From Gemmata massiliana (GTDB lineage Bacteria; Planctomycetota; Planctomycetia; Gemmatales; Gemmataceae), in NCBI RefSeq assembly GCF_901538265.1, contig NZ_LR593886.1, positions 2,542,001 to 2,606,000 of the forward strand: a stretch of 64,000 nt of DNA, given 5' to 3'. The translations under genes were made by a program, and so were the position numbers. Position 1 is the stretch's first letter. Each line of letters opens with the position of its first letter. Positions 9,101 through 19,544 of the stretch are shown piece by piece. The notes under the pieces are model-generated. The model searched no databases and had not been told where the DNA came from. It saw nothing but the letters and a program-made list of their open reading frames with translations.

Positions 9101-10141
9101 ATGCAGCGGCGCGAGTTTATCGGGGCGGTGACGGCCGCCGTGGCAACCGCCACCCGGTCGGCAGCGGTTGAAGCCGGTACGTCGGACGGTCCGGGACGGC
9201 CGAAGGAAACGCGCCGGGGCGACATGCTTTACCGGCAGCTCGGGAGCACCAAGGAGGAGGTGTCGGCCATCGGCTTGGGCGGGCACCACATCGGCCGCCA
9301 GAAGGACGAGAAGGACTCGATCGCCATCATTCGTTCGGCAATCGACGCCGGCATTACGTTCATGGACAACTGCTGGGACTACCACGACGGCGGGTCCGAG
9401 ATCCGCATGGGCAAGGCCCTGAAGGACGGGTACCGCAAGAAGGTGTTCCTGATGACCAAGATCGACGGCCGCACCAAGAAAGCCGCCGCCGAGCAAATCG
9501 ATGAATGCCTGAAGCGGCTCCAGACGGACGTAATCGATTTGGTTCAGCACCACGAGATCATCCGCATGGAAGACCCGGACCGCATCTTCGTCGCTGGTGG
9601 CGCGCAGGAGGCCGTCGAGGCCGCGAAGAAGGCGGGAAAGATCCGCTACATCGGGTTCACTGGGCACAAGGATCCGCTCGTTCACCTGCGCATGCTGGAG
9701 GTGGCCAAGGAGCACGGGTTCAAGTTCGACACCGCGCAGATGCCGCTGAACGTCCTCGATGCCCACTTCCGCAGCTTCGAGAAGCAGGTTGTCCCGGTGC
9801 TTCTGAAAGAGGGTGTCGGGGTCTTGGGCATGAAGGCGCTGGGCGACGGGCTGGTGCTCAAGAGCAAGACCGCGACGCCAATCGAGTGCCTCCAGTACGC
9901 TCTCAGCCTGCCGACCTCGGTGGTCATCACCGGTATCGACAGCATGGCGATCCTGAAGCAGGCGCTGGACGTGGCGAAGAGCTTCAAGCCGTTAACGGAG
10001 AAGGAGACGGCCGATCTGTTGGCCAAGACGAAAGTGGCCGCAACGAAGGGCGAGTTCGAGCGGTTCAAGACGACTAACGCGTTCGACGGGACCGCCAAGA
10101 ATCCGAGTTGGCTGGGCGAACACGACAAGGGGCCGGGGTAA
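9101..10141 (+). CDS. Aldo/keto reductase with Tat-like leader
   Basis: The 346-residue protein begins with a twin-arginine leader (QRREFIGAVTAAVATAT), suggesting export in the folded state, as is common for planctomycete aldo/keto reductases. The mature part has the family tetrad: Asp89 and Tyr94 (MDNCWDY), Lys120 (LMTK), and His150/151 in LVQHHE. It should be an NADPH-dependent reductase of the TIM-barrel superfamily with unknown substrate. The ATG at 9101 follows CGAGGAAC at a normal distance; the open frame upstream to 8939 lacks protein-like sequence. The stop abuts the convergent membrane-protein gene with no spacer. Confidence 0.92.
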   Translation: MQRREFIGAVTAAVATATRSAAVEAGTSDGPGRPKETRRGDMLYRQLGSTKEEVSAIGLGGHHIGRQKDEKDSIAIIRSAIDAGITFMDNCWDYHDGGSEIRMGKALKDGYRKKVFLMTKIDGRTKKAAAEQIDECLKRLQTDVIDLVQHHEIIRMEDPDRIFVAGGAQEAVEAAKKAGKIRYIGFTGHKDPLVHLRMLEVAKEHGFKFDTAQMPLNVLDAHFRSFEKQVVPVLLKEGVGVLGMKALGDGLVLKSKTATPIECLQYALSLPTSVVITGIDSMAILKQALDVAKSFKPLTEKETADLLAKTKVAATKGEFERFKTTNAFDGTAKNPSWLGEHDKGPG

Positions 10142-10576
10142 TCACATTCCGCCGCCCTGTGGCTGGAAGACGTGGATCAGCAACGTGAACACGGCCCACA
10201 CACGCATGAGCAGCCACGGCATGAGGGTCGTGAACAGTAGGCTCTTGCGGTGCTTGTCCTCGGGGTACAGCACGATCAGCGGGTGCTTGCCCTCGAACAG
10301 TTTCTCCTTGGCACGCCAGTCGTTCATCCGCCCGTAGGCCGCGTAGATCGAGAACAGTAGGACGGCGGACGCGGCGATTCCGACGAGCGGTACCAGAACC
10401 CCAGAGAACCAGTACACACCGTGCCACTGCATTGCCCGCGCAATCGCGGCGGTGGTGAACAGGAACGACTGGCTGGTCATGTAGTAGGTCATTCGCGACC
10501 CGAGCAACTGGTGCTCGAATCGCAGCTCCTCGTGTAGGTACAGGTACCCCGCCGGTAAATTATCGTCCTCTCCCAT
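10142..10576 (-). CDS. Small membrane protein of unknown function
   Basis: The 144-residue protein has hydrophobic segments at about 40-50, 55-80 and 115-135, with a basic loop between (AAYGRMNDWRAKEKLFEGKH). The N-terminal part is rich in Glu, His and Arg (LHEELRFEHQLLGSRMTYYM). I do not recognise the family. The likely topology is two or three membrane spans with the charged loop in the cytoplasm. It sits immediately upstream of another gene cluster on the same strand (SDR at 10590-11462, 13 bases away), so it is probably the distal gene of that transcript. It contacts the convergent aldo/keto reductase stop. Confidence 0.75.
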   Translation of the reverse strand: MGEDDNLPAGYLYLHEELRFEHQLLGSRMTYYMTSQSFLFTTAAIARAMQWHGVYWFSGVLVPLVGIAASAVLLFSIYAAYGRMNDWRAKEKLFEGKHPLIVLYPEDKHRKSLLFTTLMPWLLMRVWAVFTLLIHVFQPQGGGM

Positions 10577-10589
10577 TGGTCGCCCCCGT

Positions 10590-11462
10590 TCAGCCCGCCC
10601 GTGTCTCGCCGCCGAGCAGTGTCAGGATCTCGCCGTTGATGTAACTCGAATCCGCCTCGGACGCGAAGAACACGAACGCCGGCGCCACCTCTTCGGGCTG
10701 GCCCGGGCGCTTGAGCGGCGTGCCCGCTCCGTGCTCGGCTACCCTGTCGGGCGGCTTCGAGACCGGCTGTAGGGGTGTCCAGATCGGTCCCGGCGACACA
10801 CAGTTCACCCGGATGCCCCTGTCAATCAGGTTCTGGGCCAGCGACTTCGTGAACGCATGGATCGCCCCCTTGGTGCTAGCGTAGTCGATCAACGTCTTGT
10901 TCCCTTCCAACCCGGTGATCGATCCGCAGTTCACGATCGCCCCGCCCTTGGGCAGGTAAGCGACCGCCGCCTTGGCCATGTAGAAGTAGCCGTAGACGTT
11001 CGTCCGGAATGTGGTATCGAACTGTTCGTCGCTGATGCCTTCGAGCTTCTCCTGCGTTTCCTGATAAGCGGCGTTGTTCACCAACACATCAAGCCGCCCG
11101 AACTCCGCGGCCGCCTTTTCCACCGCGTCCCGGCAGAACTTCGCGTCCTTCACGTCGCCGGGCAGGAGCAGGCATTTCCGCCCTTCGGCTTCGACGGCCG
11201 TCCGGGTCTCTTCGGCGTCAGATTGCTCGGCCGCAAGGTACACAATCGCCACATCCGCGCCTTCGCGGGCATACAGTACGGCGACGGAACGGCCGATCCC
11301 GGAGTCGCCGCCCGTGACAAGCGCGACCTTGCCTTTGAGCTTATCGGCTCCTTTGTAAAGGGGTGCCTTGTACCTTGGCTTGGGGTCCATCTCCGAGTCG
11401 AGGCCGGGCTTCGGCTGGGACTGTGGCTTCATCGGCCCCTTCGGTTCCTTCTGCTGGCTCAT
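10590..11462 (-). CDS. SDR-family oxidoreductase, YghA-like stress type
   Basis: The 290-residue protein has the approximately 45-residue polar, proline/lysine-rich leader typical of general-stress SDRs such as YghA and YdaD-type proteins. The core then has TGGDSGIG, NNAA and the catalytic Ser, with Tyr and Lys in YASTK. It closes with the conserved substrate-loop and C-terminal segments (SPGPIWTPL, ASEADSSYINGEILTLLGG). The ATG at 11462 is preceded by GAGGAA at seven bases. The reaction is NAD(P)-dependent reduction of an unknown carbonyl. It lies with catalase, YciE/F-like and YflT-like genes, a grouping often seen in stress loci. Its downstream partner is probably the small membrane protein. 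Confidence 0.92.
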   Translation of the reverse strand: MSQQKEPKGPMKPQSQPKPGLDSEMDPKPRYKAPLYKGADKLKGKVALVTGGDSGIGRSVAVLYAREGADVAIVYLAAEQSDAEETRTAVEAEGRKCLLLPGDVKDAKFCRDAVEKAAAEFGRLDVLVNNAAYQETQEKLEGISDEQFDTTFRTNVYGYFYMAKAAVAYLPKGGAIVNCGSITGLEGNKTLIDYASTKGAIHAFTKSLAQNLIDRGIRVNCVSPGPIWTPLQPVSKPPDRVAEHGAGTPLKRPGQPEEVAPAFVFFASEADSSYINGEILTLLGGETRAG

Positions 11463-11524
11463 AATGTTCCTCACGAAAATGAAATGACCCACGCCGAGTG
11501 ACGCGGGCCAAATGTGGCGGGGAG

Positions 11525-11791
11525 TCACTTTTTCGCGGGCGATTTCTTGGCCTTGGACTTCGGGGCAGGTTCCTCCTCACTCTCCTCGTCTTCCCCGGCC
11601 TCGATGTCGATGACCGTCTCGGCCAGTTCCGTTAGCTTCTTGTCCGCACCGCCCTCTTCGTCGAGCGTCTCCTGAAGGAGCTTCGCCGCGCTGGTGTAGC
11701 CCAGCAGGTTGGCGAATGTCCGCACGCACCCGTACCCGGCCATTTCGTAGTGTTCGACGCGCTGGGCCGCCGCGATCAGTGCCGCGTCGAT
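11525..11791 (-). pseudogene. DUF892 (YciE/YciF-type ferritin-like) protein, C-terminal half only
   Basis: From about 11791 to the stop, the reading shows the distal half of the YciE/YciF four-helix bundle: IDAALIAAAQRVEHYEMAGY with the conserved HYE metal-type motif, then LLQETLDEEGGADKKLTEL, and a lysine-rich tail. The first two helices are missing. The open frame continues upstream to 12031, but those 80 residues are arginine/proline-rich and unlike the family. The junction therefore looks like a deletion or rearrangement point between this gene and the alcohol dehydrogenase. A chimeric product could still be made, so expression rather than open frame decides its status. Confidence 0.65.
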
Positions 11792-12003
11792 GCGCCCCTG
11801 GCCGGGTTCAGCAACTTGCGAGCCGGGCCTGCGATTACTCGGCCAAACTCGATACCGGGGCACCGGACGTGTCGACCCTGAGAACGCCGTATCAATACGA
11901 GGGCCGAATCGCGATCCGGAGCCTCGTTCGGCGCCCTCGCCATCGTCTACCAACGCGAGGCCGGTTCGTACAGACGTCCCGTGAGCGACCGATCCAGTCG
12001 GCG

Positions 12004-13182
12004 CTATGGCTTGAGAACGACTTTGATGCACCCGTCCTGCTTGTCACGGAACGTTTTGTACGCCTTCGGCGCGTCCACCAACGGCAGCCGGTGGGTGATC
12101 AGGAACGACGGGTCGATCTCGCCCTTCTCGATCTTCTCCATGAGAGGCTTCAGGTACCGGTGGACGTGCGTCTGCCCGGTCTTCATCGTGAGCGCCTTGT
12201 TCACGAACGCCCCCATCGGCACCTTATCCAGGAACCCGACGTAGACCCCCGGGACGGAGACCGTGCCGGCCTTCCGGCAGCACATGATGGCTTGCCGCAG
12301 TGCGGTCGGCCGGTCCGTCCCGAGCCCCACAGCCGCCTTCACCTTGTCCAGGATGGCGGGGGTGCTGCCCAGCCCGTGGGCCTCGGCGCCGACCGCGTCG
12401 ATGCACCGGTCCGGGCCGCGCCCCTTGGTCATATCCTGGAGCCGATCGTACACACTGCCCGTTACGTTCATAAAGTCGATCGTTTCGGCCTTCCCCTGCG
12501 CCTCGGCGAGCTTGAGCCGCTCGGGCACGGTGTCGATGGCAATCACCCGTCCGGCCCCGAACATCCACGCGCTCTTGATGGCGAACAGCCCGACCGGCCC
12601 GCACCCCCACACCGCCACCGTGTCCCCCGGTTCGATGTCCGCCTGCTCGGCCGCCATGTACCCAGTCGGGAAAATGTCGCTCAGGAACAGCACCTTCTCG
12701 TCCGGCAGCCCGGCGGGCACCTTGTACGGCCCGACGTCGGCGAACGGCACCCGGACGTATTCGGCCTGGCCCCCGGAGAACCCGCCCAGCATGTGCGAGT
12801 ACCCGAACAGGCCGGAGGGCGAGTGCCCCATCGCCTCCTCGGCGATCTTGGCGTTCGGGTTGGAGTTGTCGCAGCACGAGAACAGGCTCCTCTGACAGAA
12901 AAAACACGAGCCGCACGCCATCGTGAACGGGACGACGACGCGATCGCCCTTCTTCAGGTTGGTGACCGCCGAGCCGGTTTCGACGATCTCTCCCATGAAC
13001 TCGTGGCCGAGGACGTCCCCGGCCCGCATCGTCGGCATGTACCCGTCGTACAGATGCAGGTCCGAGCCGCAGATCGCGGTCGCCGTGACCTTGATCACCG
13101 CGTCGCGCGGGTTCTCGATCTTCGGGTCGGGAACGGTATCGACGCGAACGTCTTCCTTGCCGTGCCAGCACAGCGCCTTCAT
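12004..13182 (-). CDS. Zinc-dependent alcohol dehydrogenase (formaldehyde-dehydrogenase-like)
   Basis: The 392-residue protein belongs to the medium-chain dehydrogenases. It has the catalytic zinc ligands Cys38 (ICGSDLH) and His60-Glu61 (LGHEF), and a structural-zinc loop with Cys90, Cys93, Cys96 and the nearby cysteines ([15 protein letters not shown]). The NAD fold follows in [13 protein letters not shown]. It should oxidise a small alcohol or a glutathione-type adduct; the exact substrate is not determined. The ATG at 13182 follows AAGGAAC at a normal distance. The gene is single-cistron and lies inside the stress block. Its 3' end is only about 200 bases from the broken DUF892 gene. Confidence 0.93.
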   Translation of the reverse strand: MKALCWHGKEDVRVDTVPDPKIENPRDAVIKVTATAICGSDLHLYDGYMPTMRAGDVLGHEFMGEIVETGSAVTNLKKGDRVVVPFTMACGSCFFCQRSLFSCCDNSNPNAKIAEEAMGHSPSGLFGYSHMLGGFSGGQAEYVRVPFADVGPYKVPAGLPDEKVLFLSDIFPTGYMAAEQADIEPGDTVAVWGCGPVGLFAIKSAWMFGAGRVIAIDTVPERLKLAEAQGKAETIDFMNVTGSVYDRLQDMTKGRGPDRCIDAVGAEAHGLGSTPAILDKVKAAVGLGTDRPTALRQAIMCCRKAGTVSVPGVYVGFLDKVPMGAFVNKALTMKTGQTHVHRYLKPLMEKIEKGEIDPSFLITHRLPLVDAPKAYKTFRDKQDGCIKVVLKP

Positions 13183-13336
13183 GGGTAGTTCCTTGGAGAA
13201 CGTGACGGTCGGTGGGGCGGGGTGCGTTCGCACCGGGTTCGACGAAAGTGCAACTTACGAGCCGCTCGGTCGGGGGCCGGAATCGGATGACGGTATTTCG
13301 ATAGGCACGGTACGGGCACAAAGCAGCGTATGATCT

Positions 13337-13378
13337 GCATCAGGTGCCGACCGTTTCGTGACGGTCGGCACCTGATGC
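13337..13378. terminator. Perfect 18-bp hairpin
   Basis: Arms at 13337-13354 and 13361-13378 are perfectly complementary and enclose the six-base loop TTCGTG. No T run follows on either strand. It lies past the stop of the YflT-type gene (minus strand) and upstream of the alcohol dehydrogenase, so it probably insulates the two transcripts. Confidence 0.6.
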
Positions 13379-13436
13379 GCTCGAAACGAAATACGGACGG
13401 GAAGCCCCGGTCCGTGAACAGTCGGCGCCCCTTCGA

Positions 13437-13955
13437 TTACATGCCCGGCGCGCTTGCCCGTTTGTCCCCGCCGTGCCGCCCAAGCAGGTCGCGAGCGTCT
13501 TCGTCCTGGCCACACTCGACCGTCACCAGATACTTCCCGGCCTGCACCTGGCCCTCGTAATACTTGGCGTCCTCTTCCGGGATGCCCCAGCCGATGAGAG
13601 CGCCAGCAACGCCGGCCACGGCAGCCCCGCTCGCGGCGCTGATAAGGGCCGCGGCCAGCGGGCCGACGGCGAGGATCGGCCCGATCACCGGGATCACCCC
13701 GAACGATACGCCCAGTGACGCGAGGGCCATGACCCCGCCGCCTGCCACCGCCCCGATCGCCGCGCCTTCGGCCGCGTTCGTTTGCTCAGAACCCGAACCG
13801 TCTGCGACCACCGTGCGGCCGCGGGAGTCCTGCGCGACCAGCCCGATCTGGTTATCGCGATATCCGGCGCTCTTCAACTCATCGATCGCACGTTCGGCTG
13901 CGTCGCGGGTGGAGAACACGCCGACGGTCGTATTACAGGTGACGGCCTTGGCCAT
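13437..13955 (-). CDS. YflT-type general stress protein with glycine-zipper core
   Basis: The 172-residue protein opens with a domain resembling the Bacillus general stress protein 17M/YflT (VGVFSTRDAAERAIDELKSA, then GYRDNQIGLVAQD). It then has a glycine/alanine-rich hydrophobic stretch (about 65-125, AAEGAAIGAVAGGGVMALAS) and a C-terminal segment with the typical YYEGQVQAGKYLVTVE ending. The hydrophobic core may insert in or span a membrane. Function is unknown; homologous proteins are stress-induced. The start at 13955 has GAGG seven bases upstream. It is followed by the hairpin at 13337-13378. Confidence 0.85.
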   Translation of the reverse strand: MAKAVTCNTTVGVFSTRDAAERAIDELKSAGYRDNQIGLVAQDSRGRTVVADGSGSEQTNAAEGAAIGAVAGGGVMALASLGVSFGVIPVIGPILAVGPLAAALISAASGAAVAGVAGALIGWGIPEEDAKYYEGQVQAGKYLVTVECGQDEDARDLLGRHGGDKRASAPGM

Positions 13956-14375
13956 GATGAACCTCACTGAGAAAGGAGATGAGACCGGTCGGGAGGGCCG
14001 GTGCCGAGAGGTGAGCACGGCTCATGCCGATGGGTGTATTTTTGTCGATGCATCTATGATCGGCTCGTCAGGATCGAGCCCCCTGTATTGGTACAGCATC
14101 TGCCTATCGCTATCGTCGAACATCAAGTTTAGCTCAGATTTTCCGGCCCGTTTCACATACCTTTCGGCACCTCACAAACCCTATCACCAAGCGCCGGTAG
14201 CTTCGGTCACCGGACTTTCTTTTTCGTGGTACTTTGTGAGAAAAGTGTCTGAATCGTATAGGGGAAATGTACCCCCGCGGTTAATGGCAACCCTCGATGT
14301 TCAGTCGGATCTGATAGCCCACTTCCATTACCTGCACCTCGCAGTGCGTTGACCACTACTCCAAAGAGGATCAGC
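13956..14375. other. Intergenic, lower GC, no gene seen
   Basis: The region has more A+T than the surrounding genes, for example around 14038-14160. It separates the divergent YflT-type gene and a broken small gene. I see no conserved frame. It probably contains promoters for stress-regulated genes on both sides, but no box is convincing. Confidence 0.4.
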
Positions 14376-14650
14376 ATGCCAGGCAATACACCCCTCCGTA
14401 TACGCTCCGGCGAGCAGACCGGCGAAGCCGAGACGCACTCCGAAGGCCCTTGCGGCCCGTAAAATCGAGAACTATACCGCGCAAATTCCGTCGGACTGGT
14501 TCCTGTGGGCCGCCGGGGCATCAATCACTAGCTCGCTCACTCTGCACGAGTTCAACCGCAAGAAGGACGCACAGTTCGTGGGCTAATGGGTCGCCCCGTT
14601 CATGCTCCTCGACGTCTATAACAAGTTGTCAAGGTGGCCGGTTCGGACCG
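14376..14650 (+). pseudogene. Small conserved-looking protein gene broken by a frameshift and a stop
   Basis: An ATG at 14376 with AAGAGGA upstream opens a 28-codon frame that ends at 14462. One base away, a different frame carries a well-formed stretch, KIENYTAQIPSDWFLWAAGA, continuing to LTLHEFNRKKDAQFVG, then a TAA at 14584-14586, then WVAPFMLLDVYNKLS in the same frame. The sense on both sides of the TAA reads as one protein ending in a hydrophobic turn, so a CAA or CAG codon was probably the original. One frameshift and one nonsense change would restore a protein of roughly 90 residues. The function is unknown. It lies just upstream of the catalase gene on the same strand. Confidence 0.55.
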
Positions 14651-14850
14651 CATTCACGGTTCTTGACATTCGCCCCGGTCCGGCCAATAGGGCCGTTCGG
14701 TCCGACACAAATTCGCTCGAGTTTCATCACAGCCTTTCAACACTTCTCCGGTAATCCCGACACGGGCTGCCGCATCTTCGGAGCGCGATTTGCAACCGTT
14801 CTGTGCCTCGATCAGCAAATCGAATGATACCCCCGACCTGGATGTTGAAT

Positions 14851-16920
<2,070 letters not shown>

Positions 16921-16934
16921 CCCGACCCTCCCTC

Positions 16935-16963
16935 GGGCCGGGGCCGCATTTGGTCCCCGGCCC
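16935..16963 (+). terminator. Hairpin after the catalase gene
   Basis: GGGCCGGGG (16935-16943) pairs perfectly with CCCCGGCCC (16955-16963), starting 15 bases after the catalase stop. The downstream sequence is CGCTTCGCATCTCTTCG, T-containing but without a clean T run. It is a plausible intrinsic terminator. Confidence 0.6.
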
Positions 16964-17002
16964 CGCTTCGCATCTCTTCGCGTTTCCGTGGGAGCAGCCG
17001 CA

Positions 17003-17554
17003 ATGACTCACGACCGGCGTTCCGTTCTCGCCACCATCGGACTGGTGCTCCCGTTCGGCCTCGGCACCCGGTTGACTGCGGCCGCGCCCCCGGCCGGTCC
17101 GGTGCCCGTGCTCCGCTTCCGCCCGTTCGAGGAATCCGTTCGCGATGCGTTCGCCGCGGGAACGCATCTGTCATTCGCAGCCATTTCAGGCGAGGCACTG
17201 CCGTGCTGTCGCATCGAGATCGGGCATGCCGAGGAGCTAATGGTCGGCGTTCAGGGGTGCTATAACGACCGGCCGTTCGCGGGGTTCCCGACGGGGCACC
17301 TGCGGATCGTGCGGTTCGGTTCCGGCCCCGGCCCGATCGTTCACGGGGTCCGCTTGTATGTGGCCACGGTCGATGTCGCGCTCACCGGAGGGCAAGAAGG
17401 CGCGTTCGGGGCCCGCCCACTGAACTTCGCCCTGCTTCTTCCCGCGCCGATCCTCATCGCGAAGAAGACGGCCAATAACGACAACGTTCCAGGCCCACAG
17501 CGCGATCATCGGGGAGGGCGAAAGAGCGGCTCGGGCCACGGCACCGGTTGCTAA
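17003..17554 (+). CDS. Hypothetical exported protein with Tat-like leader
   Basis: The 183-residue frame starts at an ATG with GGGAG upstream and opens with a twin-arginine-like signal (HDRRSVLATIGLVLPFGLG). The next 120 residues read like a real protein (RFRPFEESVRDAFAAGTHLS, later HLRIVRFGSGPGPIVHGVRL), without a recognised domain. The last 35 residues are basic and low in complexity. The gene ends four bases inside the convergent EF-hand gene. It may once have been longer or shifted in frame near its end, as the C-terminal composition changes abruptly. I cannot assign a function; the confidence is for a coding region only. Confidence 0.55.
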   Translation: MTHDRRSVLATIGLVLPFGLGTRLTAAAPPAGPVPVLRFRPFEESVRDAFAAGTHLSFAAISGEALPCCRIEIGHAEELMVGVQGCYNDRPFAGFPTGHLRIVRFGSGPGPIVHGVRLYVATVDVALTGGQEGAFGARPLNFALLLPAPILIAKKTANNDNVPGPQRDHRGGRKSGSGHGTGC

Positions 17555-17835
17555 GACTTGTTGGCCCGGAACACAGCCTCGAACTCGGCCCACGAGATGG
17601 CCCCATCGCCGTCCCGGTCTACCTCGCCCATGATCCCGTTCGCCTACGCCCAGCGAGTGAGCGCGCTGCCGATCTCGGCGTCCGAGAGCAGCACATTCAG
17701 CTCGCTCTTCTCGATCGCGCCGCTCTCGTCGGCGTCGTAACGCGCGAATGCGGCGCGGTAGTCCCTACCGAAGCGGGCACGAACAAGGGCCGTCACCTTG
17801 CCATCGATCTCCTGCCTCTTATCGTAGTTCGTCAT
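17551..17835 (-). pseudogene. Two-EF-hand protein interrupted by an in-frame amber codon
   Basis: The gene starts at 17835 and encodes a complete first EF hand, loop DADESGAIEKSE. After 63 codons a TAG stop occurs at 17644-17646. Reading on in the same frame to 17551 gives a perfect second EF hand, loop DRDGDGAISWAE, and a TAG stop, 94 residues in all. The residue at the stop follows RWA, so a single TGG-to-TAG change would explain it. Without the stop it would be a small calcium-binding protein, probably a sensor or buffer. A short one-EF-hand product or readthrough are the alternatives. Confidence 0.75.
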
Positions 17836-18147
17836 ACCCCCTCAGTTTCTGTTGCACCGTTTCTCGCAATCGGAGTGCCGAGAGCGCGCCTGATTTCGAT
17901 CTACCTCTCTAATTCGTGCCGCTGGAGTTAATGCCGCGTTCGATGTGGTTTCCGCTTCGTGCCGTGAGCCGGTACGTTCATGTGGGAACATATCAGTTGA
18001 GCAGAGCTGGTATGTACCGAACGGGGCTCGCTCGAGTTTGCAAATGGCGTCGGTACTCCTGCGTTTGAGAGGTTCCGGGCTCAGCCGCAGCGCTGGTTGC
18101 ACACACGGTTGCCGGCTTGGGTAGGCTGGCAAGCCATTCCCTTGCGT
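17836..18147. other. Intergenic, no gene seen
   Basis: This stretch lies upstream of the EF-hand gene and downstream of the 18148-19062 gene, both on the minus strand. It is somewhat AT-richer than its surroundings. No frame, RNA gene or strong hairpin is visible. It should hold the EF-hand promoter. Confidence 0.4.
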
Positions 18148-19062
18148 TCAACCGCTTGCGCCCGAGGTCTGGTTCACAACCGTTTGGGCCGCAGCGACGT
18201 TCAGTTGTGCGAGAATCGCTGGGGCACGGAGCTGGCGCACCCGGGCCAACTCACGCACAGCTCCGGTGAGTCGCTTCTGTGCACGACCCAGCGCGCGGTC
18301 CAGGTATTCGAGCCCTTTTTCGCTCGCTGGCGGGCGAATCGTGAGTTCCAGTTCCAGCGCGTGCGTCGTGATCCACCCGTTGATGACGCGACGCACGAGC
18401 AACTCCTCAATTGCGGTCGGATTTGCTCCCAGGAGTTCGGCGCGCATAGCGGTGACGTGCTCGGTGATCGCGGCTTCCCAGATCGGGTCCGTGCTCGCAG
18501 CCCGGCGGATCAACTGGCGGGTGGCCTGGCGCCCCAGGTTCCCGAACGAGTCCACCCACCGGCGCTCGCGGAGCAGGGCACTGATCCGCTTCTTGGCCTC
18601 GGTGCCCCCGGCCCGCGCCTTTGCGAACAGCGCGATCGCTTCGGCGTCGTTCTCGGGTGCCTCAAATCGGATGAGGGGCTTCGGCCCCTCGGTGTCGTGC
18701 TTCAACTTCTCGAGAGCGTTCTTCAGGTGCGTCAGTTCGCGCGACATGCGCCATTCTCCCCGGTTGTGCTTGTGGTACCCCAGAGCATAAAGCGTCCCTT
18801 CGATCAGCGTGCGCAGGTGAGCGTTGGCGGAAGCGGTCGCGTGGAGCAGGTCATCGATTCGCTCCCGGAACGCGGTGTGGGCCTCGCGAGCGCGCCGGCG
18901 CCGTTCCGCGGCCTGTGCCTGGAGTTGCTCCAGTTGGTGCGCCAAGAGCACGCCTGTGCCGAACCGATCGTCGGCACCGAGGTACTCCTTGACCGGTTTC
19001 CCGTTCACCCGGCGGTTCCGATACAGGTACCGGCGCCCGCCGTGTCGCACCTCCCAGCCCAT
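18148..19062 (-). CDS. Hypothetical protein, 304 residues
   Basis: The protein begins with MGWEVRHGGRRYLYRNRRVN and a KEYLG segment, which resemble the short beta-sheet start of proteins that travel with planctomycete phage-type integrases. A long charged helical region follows (residues 40-150), and then a helix-rich C-terminal half (KRISALLRERRWVDSFGNLG, later NGWITTHALELEL). There is no signal peptide or membrane segment. I do not recognise a catalytic motif. The gene lies about 480 bases from the integrase, on the opposite strand, with the tRNA remnant between them, so it may be cargo of an integrated element. No function is proposed. Confidence 0.7.
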   Translation of the reverse strand: MGWEVRHGGRRYLYRNRRVNGKPVKEYLGADDRFGTGVLLAHQLEQLQAQAAERRRRAREAHTAFRERIDDLLHATASANAHLRTLIEGTLYALGYHKHNRGEWRMSRELTHLKNALEKLKHDTEGPKPLIRFEAPENDAEAIALFAKARAGGTEAKKRISALLRERRWVDSFGNLGRQATRQLIRRAASTDPIWEAAITEHVTAMRAELLGANPTAIEELLVRRVINGWITTHALELELTIRPPASEKGLEYLDRALGRAQKRLTGAVRELARVRQLRAPAILAQLNVAAAQTVVNQTSGASG

Positions 19063-19254
19063 TTTTGCTCCCGGTGTGTACTACGTTCCGCGCCACTGCC
19101 CCGCTGGTTCTGCCTCACTCACCGTTCTCCTTCGAGATGCTTTGCGCCAAGAGTAATTGAGCCAGATGCGCCCGGTCCGAAGGCTCCAACTGCGCGGTCA
19201 GTGCGAACAGCGCCGCCACGAGAGGCGAAGGGGGTTGCGTGAGCACAGAGCGCT

Positions 19255-19277
19255 TGGTGCAACCGGTGGTGCAACCG
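19255..19277. repeat. Two direct repeats near the integration site
   Basis: TGGTGCAACCG occurs at 19255-19265 and again at 19267-19277, one base apart. The pair lies about 60 bases before the tRNA 3' half and 270 bases before the integrase. Short direct repeats in this position resemble arm-type integrase-binding sites, but that reading is inference. Confidence 0.4.
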
Positions 19278-19335
19278 ATTGACGCTGGTGCGAAATCGCT
19301 TGGATTTGTAGGTGTTTCGACGGTGGGCCGACAGG

Positions 19336-19377
19336 TTCGGGACCAAGAGGTCGTAGGTTCAAATCCTACCGCCGCAA
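19336..19377 (+). other. Orphan 3' half of a proline tRNA (candidate attachment site)
   Basis: The segment has exact tRNA geometry from the anticodon loop onward: loop TTCGGGA with anticodon CGG and G37, 3' anticodon strand CCAAG, five-base variable loop AGGTC, T arm GTAGG-TTCAAAT-CCTAC, acceptor strand CGCCGCA and discriminator A. The required 5' partners (CTTGG before the loop, TGCGGCG acceptor) are absent upstream, where ACAGG and unrelated sequence stand. It cannot fold as a tRNA. Tyrosine integrases often recombine within the anticodon loop or 3' half of tRNA genes, and an integrase starts 168 bases downstream, so this is best read as a leftover attachment core. Confidence 0.75.
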
Positions 19378-19544
19378 CTCTTTTCTGTGAACAGTAAGGT
19401 CAACGGAATCAGGCACTTGCGAGAAATCGCAGGTGCCTTTTTCTTTGCACGTCGCGGGCCGGGTGGGCGCAGGGTGGGCTGGGTGGCACTCACATTGGTG
19501 CCACGTCGCTGGACCCACTCCGAACAATTCCCACGGGGTGCCGC

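Noticed and set aside
12224-13321. 365-codon open frame on the minus strand overlapping the alcohol dehydrogenase
   Set aside because: It is in a different frame from the zinc-binding protein and is arginine-rich with no motif.
18097-19242. 381-codon open frame on the plus strand
   Set aside because: It is antisense to the 304-residue protein. The minus-strand frame has a better composition and start, although neither has a known domain.
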